A stretch of DNA of 64,000 nt from Acidihalobacter ferrooxydans. GTDB taxonomy: Bacteria; Pseudomonadota; Gammaproteobacteria; DSM-5130; Acidihalobacteraceae. This document shows positions 18,750-27,263 of this stretch, piece after piece. The notes under the pieces were generated by a model. It had not been told where the DNA came from. It searched no databases and saw only the letters and a program-made list of their open reading frames with translations. Within the stretch, counting starts at the first letter, position 1, and each line of letters starts with the position of its first letter. The translations under genes were made by a program, and so were the position numbers. The DNA is taken from contig NZ_CP019434.1 in NCBI RefSeq assembly GCF_001975725.1, positions 3,374,792 through 3,438,791 on the forward strand. The letters run 5' to 3'.

Positions 18750-19349
18750 ATGCATATGGCTTATGACGACACCCGACAGCGTATTCTTGATAGCGGCCAC
18801 CGCATTATGGCGGCCGAGGGGTTTTCGAGTGTCGGTCTGAATAAAATCCTTCAGGCCGCAGGTGTGCCCAAGGGATCTTTTTACCATTATTTCAAATCGA
18901 AAGAGCAGTTTGGGCAATCCCTGCTGGAAGACTATTTCCGACACTACCTTGCCCTGATGGATCAAAGTTTCAGTGACGCAAATGTACCGGCCCTCCAGCG
19001 CCTGATGGGCTACTGGGAACATTGGCTCAGCAATTATGAAAGCACCTGTCAGGATCAACAATGCCTGGTGGTCAAACTCAGCGCGGAAGTCGCGGATCTG
19101 TCCGAGTCGATGCGTCTCACACTTCGGGATGGCACCGATCGAATTATTGGCCGCCTCGCCAAGTGTATCGCCGACGGCGTGGCGGACAAGTCGCTTCCGG
19201 CGCTGGATCCCTTGCCGGTCGCTACGCTGCTTTATGAATTGTGGTTGGGCGCCAGCCTGCTGACCAAACTGCATCGCAACAGCGAGCCATTGGTAAAGGC
19301 TCTGGAAACGACCCGACAGTTACTGGGCGATCAATTGTCGCAAATCTGA
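18750..19349 (+). CDS. nemR: NemR-type TetR repressor, redox/electrophile sensor
   Basis: A 199-residue TetR-family regulator close to E. coli NemR. The helix-turn-helix is GLNKILQAAGVPKGSFYHYFKSKEQFG (about 29-55). The ligand domain keeps the segment QQCLVVKLSAEVADLSESMR. Cys105 aligns with NemR Cys106, the hypochlorite/electrophile-sensing cysteine, and Lys173 (WLGASLLTKL) with NemR Lys175, which pairs with it. Cys100 and Cys139 are additional. Identical operators precede this gene and the downstream operon, so it should repress itself and yqhD-curA-DJ-1 until modified by reactive carbonyls or HOCl (inference from family). In E. coli NemR controls nemA-gloA instead; neither is present here. 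Confidence 0.88.
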   Translation: MHMAYDDTRQRILDSGHRIMAAEGFSSVGLNKILQAAGVPKGSFYHYFKSKEQFGQSLLEDYFRHYLALMDQSFSDANVPALQRLMGYWEHWLSNYESTCQDQQCLVVKLSAEVADLSESMRLTLRDGTDRIIGRLAKCIADGVADKSLPALDPLPVATLLYELWLGASLLTKLHRNSEPLVKALETTRQLLGDQLSQI

Positions 19350-19371
19350 AACCCGCTCATGGCGGCTATTT

Positions 19372-19404
19372 TTGACGCCAAAGCATAGACGACCGGTCTA
19401 TTAA
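19372..19404 (+). promoter_or_regulatory. Promoter with NemR operator copy 2
   Basis: A -35-like TTGACG (19372-19377) and an AT-rich -10 region (TCTATTAAA, 19397-19405) flank the second exact copy of TAGACGACCGGTCTA (19386-19400). A bound repressor would block polymerase. A further half-related AGACCGGTTC follows at 19414-19423. AAGGAG at 19434-19439 is the ribosome site for yqhD. Confidence 0.65.
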
Positions 19405-19449
19405 ATCCTTTACAGACCGGTTCAATAATCCATAAGGAGTTGATGAAAA

Positions 19450-20607
19450 ATGCAAAATTTCGAATTTTACAACCCAACCCGGATCGTATTCGGTGAAGGC
19501 CGCGTTGCAGAGTTGAATCGACTGGTACTGGCGGATGCGCGCGTGCTGATTCTGTTTGGCGGCGATAGCGCCCGTCGCAACGGCACCCTGGCTGAAGTCG
19601 AAGCGGCGCTGGGCGACCGGTACGTTCAACATTTCGGCGGCATTGAGCCGAATCCCAGCTACGAGACGCTGATGCGTGCCGTCGAGCAGGTGCGCGCTGA
19701 AAAGCTCGATTTTCTGCTGGCGGTCGGCGGAGGTTCCGTCATCGATGGCACCAAGTTCGTGGCGGCCGCCGTGAACTACAGCGGCGATCCCTGGGATATC
19801 CTGGAGACGCACGGTCAGACAATCACCCAGGCGCTGCCTTTCGGCGCGGTTCTGACCCTGCCGGCGACCGGCTCGGAAATGAACAATGGCGGCGTGGTCA
19901 CCCGCAAGGCCACCAAAGCGAAACTCCCGTTCAGGAGCGCGCTGGTATTTCCCCGGTTCTCCATCCTCGACCCGACCAAGACCTACACCTTGCCGCCCCG
20001 CCAGATCGCCAACGGCGTCGTCGACGCATTCGTGCACATCGTCGAGCAATACCTGACCTACCCGGCCAATGCGCCGGTGCAGGATCGTTTCGCCGAAGGC
20101 CTGTTGTTGACCTTGATCGAACTGGGCCCCGTCGCCTTGCAGGATCCGAAGAACTACGACGTGCGAGCCAATCTGATGTGGGTCGCCACCCTGGCGCTGA
20201 ACGGGCTTATCGGCGCCGGCGTTCCGCAGGACTGGGCAACGCATATGATCGGTCATGAGATTACCGCACAGCATGGCCTCGATCATGCACAAACGCTGGC
20301 CATTGTGCTGCCGGCTATGCTTCAGGAGCGCCGCGGCGCCAAACGGGACAAGCTGCTGCAGTACGCAGCGCGCGTCTGGGGAGCAACACAAGGCGACGAG
20401 GAACAACGCATCGATGCCGCCATCGTCCGCACGCGGGACTTTTTTGAATCCCTGGGCGTCAAAACCCGATTGAGCGACTACCAGCTGAACAATGCAGTGA
20501 TCGAACCAATCGTTCAGCAGCTTGAAGCTCACGGCATGACCCGGTTGGGCGAACACCGCGACGTTGATCTGCAAACCAGTCGCCGCGTACTGGAAGCCAG
20601 CCTGTAA
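19450..20607 (+). CDS. yqhD: YqhD-type NADPH-dependent aldehyde reductase
   Basis: A 385-residue iron-containing alcohol dehydrogenase nearly co-linear with E. coli YqhD, which reduces short-chain and lipid-derived aldehydes with NADPH. Diagnostic blocks: FGGIEPNPSYETLM, LLAVGGGSVIDGTKF (nucleotide loop), LTLPATGSEMN, and the metal-binding set GVVDAFVHIVEQ (Asp, His) plus HMIGHEITAQHGLDHAQ (two His). It is the first enzyme gene behind the second NemR operator, with curA 25 nt downstream. It should detoxify aldehydes such as methylglyoxal or acrolein (family knowledge). Confidence 0.95.
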   Translation: MQNFEFYNPTRIVFGEGRVAELNRLVLADARVLILFGGDSARRNGTLAEVEAALGDRYVQHFGGIEPNPSYETLMRAVEQVRAEKLDFLLAVGGGSVIDGTKFVAAAVNYSGDPWDILETHGQTITQALPFGAVLTLPATGSEMNNGGVVTRKATKAKLPFRSALVFPRFSILDPTKTYTLPPRQIANGVVDAFVHIVEQYLTYPANAPVQDRFAEGLLLTLIELGPVALQDPKNYDVRANLMWVATLALNGLIGAGVPQDWATHMIGHEITAQHGLDHAQTLAIVLPAMLQERRGAKRDKLLQYAARVWGATQGDEEQRIDAAIVRTRDFFESLGVKTRLSDYQLNNAVIEPIVQQLEAHGMTRLGEHRDVDLQTSRRVLEASL

Positions 20608-20632
20608 ACCCGCCAACCCAAGGACTGTTCTG

Positions 20633-21667
20633 ATGACACAGAGTAACGAACGAAATCGTCGGATCGTGCTGGCCTCACGGCCCGAAGGCGCACCGACCGA
20701 AACAGACTTTCGGCTTGAGCAGCAGCCGATTCCCACGCCTGGAGACGGTGAAGTTCTGCTACGCAGCGTTTACCTCTCGCTGGATCCGTACATGCGCGGG
20801 CGCATGAGCGACGTGCCCTCCTACGCCCCGCCAATCGAGATCGGCGACGTGATGGTGGGCGGTACGGTCAGTCGGGTCGTGGCTTCGAACCACCCTGACT
20901 ACACCGTGGGCGACTGGGTATTGGCTTACAGCGGTTGGCAGGATTACGCGCTTTCCGACGGTAACGGCCTGATGCCGCTGGGCAAGGCGCCGGAAAACCC
21001 GTCCTACGCCCTGGGCGTTCTCGGTATGCCTGGTTTTACCGCCTATATGGGGCTGCTGGACATCGGCAAACCCAAGGCCGGTGAAACCCTGGTCGTAGCC
21101 GCCGCCACCGGCCCCGTCGGCGCCACGGTCGGCCAGATCGGGAAACTCAAGGGATGTCGCGTGGTCGGCGTCGCCGGCGGCGCGGAAAAATGCCGCTACG
21201 CGGTTGAGGTACAGGGTTTCGATGCCTGTATCGATCACCACGCCGACGACTTTGCCGGGCAACTGGCAAAGGCCTGCCCGCAAGGCATCGACATCTATTA
21301 CGAAAACGTTGGCGGCAAGGTATTCGAAGCCGTGTTGCCGCTGCTCAATACCCGCGCCCGCATCCCCGTCTGCGGTCTGATCGCCTACTACAACGCCAGT
21401 TCGATACCGGACAGCCCGCTCGGAGCCCAGTTGATGCGCGCCATACTCACCAAGCGCCTCACCGTCAAAGGCTTCATCATTTTCGATGATTACGGCCACC
21501 GCTATAGCGAATTCGCCAAAGACATGACCGACTGGGTACGCAGCGGTCAGATCAGCTATCGCGAACAGATCGTCGACGGCCTGGAGAACGCACCCGATGC
21601 GTTTATGGGACTGCTCGAAGGCAAGAATTTCGGCAAGCTGGTCATACGTGTCGGCCCCGATCACTGA
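20633..21667 (+). CDS. curA: CurA-type NADPH-dependent enone/curcumin reductase (MDR)
   Basis: A 344-residue zinc-free medium-chain reductase highly similar to E. coli CurA. It begins with the same NERNRRIVLASRPEGAPTE pattern and shares VYLSLDPYMRGRMSD. The coenzyme motif AAATGPVGATVGQIGKLKG and the block GIDIYYENVGGKVFEAVLPLLN are also shared. The family reduces carbon-carbon double bonds of alpha,beta-unsaturated carbonyls. I take ATG 20633 (AAGGA 8 nt upstream) rather than an in-frame ATG at 20564 inside yqhD. It should share the transcript controlled by NemR. Confidence 0.94.
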   Translation: MTQSNERNRRIVLASRPEGAPTETDFRLEQQPIPTPGDGEVLLRSVYLSLDPYMRGRMSDVPSYAPPIEIGDVMVGGTVSRVVASNHPDYTVGDWVLAYSGWQDYALSDGNGLMPLGKAPENPSYALGVLGMPGFTAYMGLLDIGKPKAGETLVVAAATGPVGATVGQIGKLKGCRVVGVAGGAEKCRYAVEVQGFDACIDHHADDFAGQLAKACPQGIDIYYENVGGKVFEAVLPLLNTRARIPVCGLIAYYNASSIPDSPLGAQLMRAILTKRLTVKGFIIFDDYGHRYSEFAKDMTDWVRSGQISYREQIVDGLENAPDAFMGLLEGKNFGKLVIRVGPDH

Positions 21668-21738
21668 CCCCAAATCCATCCACCCTCCGACCGCGCCCAG
21701 CAGAGCCGGTCGATTCAAATCCACAACAGGAGTACAGC

Positions 21739-22416
21739 ATGAATATCTTGATGGTATTGACCTCTCACGACCAACTCGGCGATACCGGGCACAAAACCGG
21801 CTTCTGGCTGGAAGAGTTCGCCGCCCCCTACTACGTGTTCAAGGATGCCGGTGCGGACATCACTCTGGCCTCACCCAAAGGGGGGCATCCGCCGCTTGAT
21901 CCGAAAAGCGACCAACCCGATGCGCAAACCGCTGCGACCGAGCGTTTTCGCAAGGATCCGGACGCCCAGCAGGCCCTCGCGAACACCCGGGCGCTGGCCA
22001 CTGTCAAGGCCGACGACTACGACGCCGTGTTCTATCCCGGCGGCCATGGCCCGCTGTGGGATCTGGCGGAAGACACCGATTCGATTCGTCTGATCGAAAC
22101 CTTCTATGCCGCCGGCAAAGCCGTTGGCGCCGTCTGTCATGCGCCCGGCGTGTTGCGCCATGCCAAAACCCCGGACGGTCAACCCCTGGTCAAAGGCAAG
22201 CAGGTCGCCGGGTTCACCAACACCGAAGAAGCCGCGGTCGGCCTGACCGACATCGTGCCGTTCCTGGTCGAAGACGCGCTGAAAGCCAACGGTGGCAGCT
22301 ACAGCCAGGCCCCGGACTGGCAAAGCCATGCGGTCGTCGATGGCCATCTGGTGACAGGGCAAAACCCCGCCTCCTCGGAAGCGGCAGCTCATGCAGTGCT
22401 GGAATTGCTGAAATAA
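21739..22416 (+). CDS. DJ-1/PfpI family protein (Hsp31-like glyoxalase/deglycase type)
   Basis: A 225-residue protein of the DJ-1/PfpI superfamily. The nucleophile elbow is AVCHAPGVL (Cys133, His134). The conserved acidic residue lies in GFWLEEFAAPYYVF (Glu25/26), and YDAVFYPGGHGPLWDL forms the oxyanion loop. The long GHKTGFWLEE start is typical of Hsp31-like glutathione-independent glyoxalases. It is the third enzyme of the NemR-controlled set, 71 nt after curA, with ribosome site ACAGGAG. A role in methylglyoxal removal or repair of glycated molecules fits both family and operon. Confidence 0.9.
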   Translation: MNILMVLTSHDQLGDTGHKTGFWLEEFAAPYYVFKDAGADITLASPKGGHPPLDPKSDQPDAQTAATERFRKDPDAQQALANTRALATVKADDYDAVFYPGGHGPLWDLAEDTDSIRLIETFYAAGKAVGAVCHAPGVLRHAKTPDGQPLVKGKQVAGFTNTEEAAVGLTDIVPFLVEDALKANGGSYSQAPDWQSHAVVDGHLVTGQNPASSEAAAHAVLELLK

Positions 22417-22802
22417 GCCCAGCCCCCTGACCCGGATGTTTCGTAACTGCCACTGATAGCGCGCCGGAGCGTGTTTCCACAAGAGGCATTACGCAGAGCG
22501 GCGTAGCGGTGATGACGACCGCTGCGCCGCGACCCGGTGACCCAAAAACCGGCAGCGGGGTAGCGGCCATTTTGCGCTTACCCCTGACTTGCGCGCGCCA
22601 ATACACCCACCCTCTAAAGTCCGCGCGATGCCTGGGCGAAGCCTCATCGCCGCAATCGCCGATAATGAACTTCCCCCGAATCGTTCGGTCTGTTCAGATA
22701 GACCCCTCCCGCTTCTGAGGGCTGCATGAAGACCATGCGCCTTGCCAGAAATCCGGCTTCTGCACATGGCTTCGCATCATCCTTGTTCGGAGGAACCCGT
22801 TC
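22417..22802. other. Intergenic stretch with a partial R-type repeat end
   Basis: About 385 bases without a supported gene. At 22429-22470 the sequence GACCCGGATGTTTCGTA followed by GATAGCGCGCCGGA closely matches 30685-30728, so one end of an R-type repeat appears to lie here. No opposite end was recognised. The last 60 nt precede the secreted-protein gene and contain its ribosome site GGAGGAA (22791-22797). Confidence 0.5.
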
Positions 22803-23429
22803 ATGGAAAAATCGCTCAAGCCAGTCATGGAATGCCTCTTCGCACTTGGCATGCTGGCCGCATGCACCACTGCGATGGCCGCAAATCCCAATCCACTCGT
22901 CGACGGGAACGCGCCGACAACATCCAATTCCAAATCCGTCACGCAAGGCGCGCCCGCGCCTTATAAACAAGCACAGGAACCGCTGGGATACGCCCCCACG
23001 GACACAGGAAAGTCCGCGTCCGCCGCGACGGCCGGGTCGCCCGGCGCCGTCGAGCCGTCGGCGCGCAAACTGAATCCGAATCCGATCGGACAGGGCGCCT
23101 ATCGGCCGCCCCCGCTGCCCGCACACGTGAAAGTCGATCTGCATCGCCTGCTCGAAGCGCTGATGACCGGTAACCAGCGCCTGTGGATTGAACATGCGAC
23201 GCCGCCATTCAGGCAAGCGACGGGCTCGCCGTCCCGGTTCGCCGCGATGGCCCATGCGCTGACGTCCCGGTATGATCTGAAAAGCGGCTGGCACGCCGAT
23301 TTCCTGACGATACTGAACAACCCGCCGATGAAAACGTATGTCTGGCGACTGCGTCTGAACGATGGTCGACAACTACTCGCCACGCTCACGCTTCAGCAAG
23401 GACACGTTGCCGGTTTCTATTTGCTTTAG
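22803..23429 (+). CDS. Exported protein of unknown function
   Basis: A 208-residue protein I do not recognise. The N-terminus is a signal peptide (CLFALGMLAACTTAMA); LAAC could serve as a lipobox, or cleavage could follow TAMA, so lipoprotein versus soluble periplasmic protein is open. Residues 27-95 are Pro/Asn/Ala/Ser-rich and probably unstructured. The C-terminal 100 residues look folded and carry two beta-rich segments (MKTYVWRLRLNDGRQLLATLTL, HVAGFYLL). A strong GGAGGAA site lies 5 nt before ATG 22803. It appears monocistronic. Confidence 0.75.
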   Translation: MEKSLKPVMECLFALGMLAACTTAMAANPNPLVDGNAPTTSNSKSVTQGAPAPYKQAQEPLGYAPTDTGKSASAATAGSPGAVEPSARKLNPNPIGQGAYRPPPLPAHVKVDLHRLLEALMTGNQRLWIEHATPPFRQATGSPSRFAAMAHALTSRYDLKSGWHADFLTILNNPPMKTYVWRLRLNDGRQLLATLTLQQGHVAGFYLL

Positions 23430-23639
23430 GCGCCCGCCGCATCCGGGAGCCGGAAATCCGTGCGCGACCCAGCCAGCATTCAAGTCGGCTGACCTGGATG
23501 AAATCGGCAACAATCCCCTGCGTAGCGGTCACGCCGGGGGCGGAGACTGCATAATAAAGGCGCAACGGTGATGCCTAGGAGCCTGCGTGGTGTATACGTT
23601 GTTGTCCGCGCCTGAAACAACAGGACCCGCTTTATCGGT

Positions 23640-25184
23640 ATGTTTAACAATCCCGAAAAATTACGTTCGCGCCGGACTCGAATCAATGACTCCGACCCTT
23701 CTGGTTTTCTGGCAGCCCGCCGGGATGGGCCAGTCAAGCCCCTGAAACCGCCACCGATGCGCGACCTGTTGCCGGCTGCCCCCCAAACCCCGCTGCTATT
23801 GCGCGATGGCCGCCCCGCTCCGGACAGCAAACCGGCGGGCGAACACGGCACTACGCCCGCCGTCCGGCGCCGCGACGTAGCGTCTCCGCCTCCGGACAAC
23901 GGCCCCTCGACCGGCCTGCGTTACTGGGGCGGCGCGCTCCTCGGCACCCTCATCGTCCGCAGCGCTCAGCTCGCGCTCCGGATCGAGGTGCTGGGCAAGG
24001 AGCATCTGCGGCATGCGCACGGCGCGCTGGTGGTCTCGAATCACCGTCGAGATACCGACGGGCCGATCGTCGGAGGCATCCTGCTGCAACCCAGGGGCTT
24101 GCGGTTTCAGGGCCAGGAGCCGTTCTATGCGGCGCGCGAAGACCTCTTCCGCCCCGGTTTCCTCGGCCAATATCTGCAGGACTACCCCAAGCCCTTGCAT
24201 GTACTGCGACATACTCCGATCGCCCGGGCCCTGCGCGCCATGCAGTTCAGACCCCTGCGGCGGATACCCGAATACAGCCTTGGAGAACTGTTGGAGGATT
24301 TCCTGCTGCAATTCGGTGATCTGCCGCTTGAGGAGGTGCTCCAGCCCGCCTGGGTCGAACGCTTCGCCGCGGCCCTGCGGCGTCCGCCCACCGCACTGCG
24401 CCTTTCCGACGCGCTGCGGGCACCGCCGGAACTTCGTTACCAGACACAGGCGTTTCGCCGTCTGCGGCGCCACGCTCTGCGCCGCATCGCGCCGTACCAG
24501 CGCCAGGTCATCGCCCGGCAACTGCGCGACCTGACCGAAGTGCTGGATCTTGGCCAGAGCCTCTATCTGGCACCCGAAGGCGGCATCTCCATGGACGGCC
24601 ATTTCCACCGTCCGCGCCAGGCCCTGCATTATCTGCTGAACGCCAGCCGGCGAACGCCGCCGGTGTTGCCGCTCGGCATCAGCTACGATCCACTCCATCC
24701 CGGCAGAACCCGCGTGATCGTCCGCATCGGCGAGCCGCTGTGCGAACTGGCCGGCCTCTCGCGGCGGGAAACCGACCTGCGCACAAGCCAGGCCATCCGG
24801 CGGCTGTGGTCCATCAATGCCAGCCATCTGGCGGCCCATTACGCTCTGCGACGACCCGCAGGCCCCGGTAGCCCGAAACTCGCCCGGCGGCTCGACCTGT
24901 GGTTCGCTGCCGTCACCGAATGGGCGCGCGCCCGCGACCTGCCGCTCGATCCGCTGCTGCTCGACGCGCAGCAACGCCGCAAGCGGGCCCGCCAGTGCGC
25001 CCGCTGGCTTCAGCGCCACCCGCATTGCCGCGACCGACTCCTCTATCTGGATCGCGAACTGGCCGCCGTAACCGAGGCCGAACCAGGCCTGCCTGCTCCA
25101 GCACCCGCACCTGCTCACGCAAGGGCGCTCGCACCGGATCCGGAATTTACCCGGCCACCCCAGGAATCAAACGGTTCAGAGTGA
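23640..25184 (+). CDS. PlsC-like acyltransferase with long extensions
   Basis: A 514-residue frame containing a glycerolipid acyltransferase domain (about 115-400). The HX4D motif is SNHRRDTDGPI, followed by a FYAARE-type block. The EG motif is YLAPEGGISMDG, and VLPLGISYDP matches motif IV. It lacks the usual membrane anchor apart from GALLGTLIVRSAQLAL. Residues 1-100 are Pro/Arg-rich, and a basic C-terminal extension of about 110 residues ends Ala/Pro-rich, so it is much longer than standard PlsC. Between the motifs, about 120 extra residues (near 180-300) are unlike family members. The start is uncertain: ATG 23757 is an alternative and neither has a clear ribosome site. Confidence 0.75.
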   Translation: MFNNPEKLRSRRTRINDSDPSGFLAARRDGPVKPLKPPPMRDLLPAAPQTPLLLRDGRPAPDSKPAGEHGTTPAVRRRDVASPPPDNGPSTGLRYWGGALLGTLIVRSAQLALRIEVLGKEHLRHAHGALVVSNHRRDTDGPIVGGILLQPRGLRFQGQEPFYAAREDLFRPGFLGQYLQDYPKPLHVLRHTPIARALRAMQFRPLRRIPEYSLGELLEDFLLQFGDLPLEEVLQPAWVERFAAALRRPPTALRLSDALRAPPELRYQTQAFRRLRRHALRRIAPYQRQVIARQLRDLTEVLDLGQSLYLAPEGGISMDGHFHRPRQALHYLLNASRRTPPVLPLGISYDPLHPGRTRVIVRIGEPLCELAGLSRRETDLRTSQAIRRLWSINASHLAAHYALRRPAGPGSPKLARRLDLWFAAVTEWARARDLPLDPLLLDAQQRRKRARQCARWLQRHPHCRDRLLYLDRELAAVTEAEPGLPAPAPAPAHARALAPDPEFTRPPQESNGSE

Positions 25185-25221
25185 TTGATAGGACGACTCC
25201 AGCACAGTGTGCTTGCGCCGG

Positions 25222-25359
25222 ATTTAACCCGGATAATTCATTAGCAGCAAGGCTGTTGTTGTCGCTCAGGCGAGTGCGAGCGCCGTTTACAGCGCGTAAA
25301 TGAGCACAAGAACCCGATTTTGACGCTCTGGCATGCCGCATGAGCAGACAACAACAGCC
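25222..25359. repeat. R-type repeat, divergent copy R1 with long inverted repeat
   Basis: It begins AACCCGGATAATTCATTAG (25225-25243), as in other R copies. It then forms an inverted repeat whose arms are GGCTGTTGTTGTCGCTCA (25251-25268) and TGAGCAGACAACAACAGCC (25341-25359), separated by about 72 nt. The arms pair with a single bulge. It lies in the 282-nt gap between the acyltransferase (plus) and marC (minus) and could act as a bidirectional stem-loop. Confidence 0.65.
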
Positions 25360-25466
25360 GAGTAAGTCAATGGCTCCTACCTGACAGGCGTATTGCTCCC
25401 ATAGCTCGCTCGCGCCCGGACTGATTCGAAACACTTTTCGCGAGTTTTACGAACCTTCGTTCGGGC

Positions 25467-26108
25467 TCATCCGGCCAGACCGGGTAACAGGCCTTTGAGT
25501 CCCAGACTGATGAATTGTACGGCGATGGCCGCCAGCAGCAGCCCGAGGATGCGTGTGGCGATGCGGATGCCGGATTCGCCCAGACGCGCGGATAAGGGCA
25601 CGGCCACACGCAGCGTGAAATACACGATGACGGCGACAAGGATGATGCCGCCGCCGAGCAGCAGGCGGGAAAGCCAGCCATGGGCGCTCTGCGCGGCAAT
25701 GATGACGGTCGAAAGACTGCCTGGGCCGGCCAGCAGTGGGATCGCCAGCGGGACAACGGCGACATCGTCTTTGCTGACACCCTCCTGGGTCTCGGCTGTT
25801 GTATGGCGTGCCGCATTGGGGTGCCCCTGGAGCATCTGTATCGCCATAAGCATGATGAGCAGGCCTCCGCCGACGCGGAATGCGTCGAGGTCGATGCCGA
25901 ACACGTCGAGGATGTATTGCCCGAGGTAGGCGCCAACGAGCAGGGCGATGCCGACGGCCAGAGCGGTCACCTTGGAGGTGCGCAGGCGTTGGGCGGAGGT
26001 CTGGTCTGCGGTGACGGCGACGAAAATAGGCACCGCGCCGAACGGGTTGACGATTGCCAGCAGCGCGATGAAAACGCGCAGCGTGTCGCTGAATGCAAAA
26101 TCGTGCAT
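25467..26108 (-). CDS. MarC family inner-membrane protein
   Basis: A 213-residue MarC/UPF0056 protein with six predicted membrane segments. Typical blocks are IALLAIVNPFGAVPIFVAVT near the start and VPLAIPLLAGPGSLSTVII in the middle. The family has no confirmed function; the early multidrug-resistance link for E. coli MarC has not held up. I start at ATG 26106-26108, which begins directly before the first membrane helix; the frame stays open upstream to 26204 but that extension is Cys-rich and non-hydrophobic. It lies 40 nt downstream of the thioredoxin-like gene on the same strand. Confidence 0.88.
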   Translation of the reverse strand: MHDFAFSDTLRVFIALLAIVNPFGAVPIFVAVTADQTSAQRLRTSKVTALAVGIALLVGAYLGQYILDVFGIDLDAFRVGGGLLIMLMAIQMLQGHPNAARHTTAETQEGVSKDDVAVVPLAIPLLAGPGSLSTVIIAAQSAHGWLSRLLLGGGIILVAVIVYFTLRVAVPLSARLGESGIRIATRILGLLLAAIAVQFISLGLKGLLPGLAG

Positions 26109-26148
26109 GTCGGTCGCTTCGGTGTCTACTGGCCGGCAGTCTAGCGCG

Positions 26149-26655
26149 CTACAGCCCCGCCCACCACAGGCGTGCACGCAGCCCCCACAGGGAGGTGAGT
26201 CCAACGACTCGAAAGCGGATATCGCCCTTGGGTCCGATCACGAAGCCGGCGGGGACTTCGCTGACGCCCCAGCGCTGCGCGATTCTGCCATCGGGGTCGG
26301 AAATGACGGTGTAGTCGAGGTGATGTTTGTGCATGAAAGCCCGGATATCCGCAGTCGAACCGGATTGCATGGCGACGGTCACGATCTGCCAGTGTTGTGA
26401 CAGCGTTTGCAGGCTGCCCAGTTCCATGCGGCAGATCGGGCACCAGGTACCCCAGAACTGCACCAGCACGGGCTTGCCACGGAACGCGGCAAGGTCGACG
26501 TGCTGCCCGGCGATGTCGGTCGCGCGCAATGGCGGCGCCGCTCCGCCGGCCATGTTGCGCCCCTTCCAGGCGAGCACTGCGACATAGATCAGCAGCAGAA
26601 TCAGCGCATCGCGCGCAAGGCGCAGCACGCCGCGTCGCGTCGGTTTCCAGCGCAT
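26149..26655 (-). CDS. Membrane-anchored thioredoxin-like oxidoreductase (TlpA/ScsD type)
   Basis: A 168-residue protein with a single N-terminal membrane anchor (about 14-30) and a periplasmic thioredoxin fold. The active site is FWGTWCPICRMEL (Cys72, Cys75) and the cis-Pro segment is VSEVPAGFVIG. It resembles ScsD/ResA-type redoxins that reduce or oxidise disulfides in the envelope. Its ATG shares one base with the TGA of the upstream LRV-like gene (TGATG), so the two are co-translated. No DsbD partner is visible in the window. Confidence 0.88.
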   Translation of the reverse strand: MRWKPTRRGVLRLARDALILLLIYVAVLAWKGRNMAGGAAPPLRATDIAGQHVDLAAFRGKPVLVQFWGTWCPICRMELGSLQTLSQHWQIVTVAMQSGSTADIRAFMHKHHLDYTVISDPDGRIAQRWGVSEVPAGFVIGPKGDIRFRVVGLTSLWGLRARLWWAGL

Positions 26656-27083
26656 CAGCGGATCATCTCGGCCTGTCCCGGCCGGCGGGTGCGGCGCCGT
26701 GGTTTTGGCCCCTTGGCGGCAGCCTTGCGTACCAGCGGGTCGCTGTCTTCGAGCAGCAACGCGCGTTGCACGTCCGTCAACCGCACGTTGCGCGCGATGA
26801 AATAGCGCAGATTCGGGTCACGATCCTGCACGCAGGCCTCGACTTGGTCCGGCGTCAAATCCTCGCGGCGCGCGCAGGTAATGCGCACGGTCTGGTCCGG
26901 GTCGGCGATGAGCAGGGCAATTTCCTCGGCATTCAGATCCACGCGGCGCCCGAAATAGATTTTCACCAGGCTCCACTGATCGCGCACGAGCAGTGGGCGG
27001 TAGCCGGGGTCGAGATCTTCGGTCAGCGCCAGAGCCTTGCGTTCCTCTGTGCTGAGCGCTTTGTACTCTGCTGCATAATCCAT
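26655..27083 (-). CDS. LRV/HEAT-like repeat protein
   Basis: A 142-residue helical-repeat protein of unknown function. Repeating units of about 24 residues contain D(P)DxxVRxxxAxRxDLT-like cores: LLIADPDQTVRITCARREDLT, CVQDRDPNLRYFIARNVRLT and LLLEDSDPLVRKAAAKG. This is the pattern of leucine-rich repeat variant (LRV) or HEAT proteins. The C-terminus is Arg/Lys-rich. There is no export signal. I start at MDYAAEYKAL (27081-27083); an ATG 14 codons upstream is less likely. Coupled to the thioredoxin-like gene by a 1-nt overlap, it may be a binding partner for that pathway (inference). Confidence 0.72.
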   Translation of the reverse strand: MDYAAEYKALSTEERKALALTEDLDPGYRPLLVRDQWSLVKIYFGRRVDLNAEEIALLIADPDQTVRITCARREDLTPDQVEACVQDRDPNLRYFIARNVRLTDVQRALLLEDSDPLVRKAAAKGPKPRRRTRRPGQAEMIR

Positions 27084-27263
27084 GCAATGATTCGCTCGTA
27101 GGGGCAACTGAATCGAGAGGCGCATTATTCACGCCTCACCGCGGTAACGGCAAATGCCGGCCATGCGGCCACAGGCTTTCGCCCCGGCATATGGTATAAA
27201 TCAACATTGCAGAAAACCCGGATCGAACAGGTTTCCCCCGCTGCCGCTCGCTCGGAGACGCGT

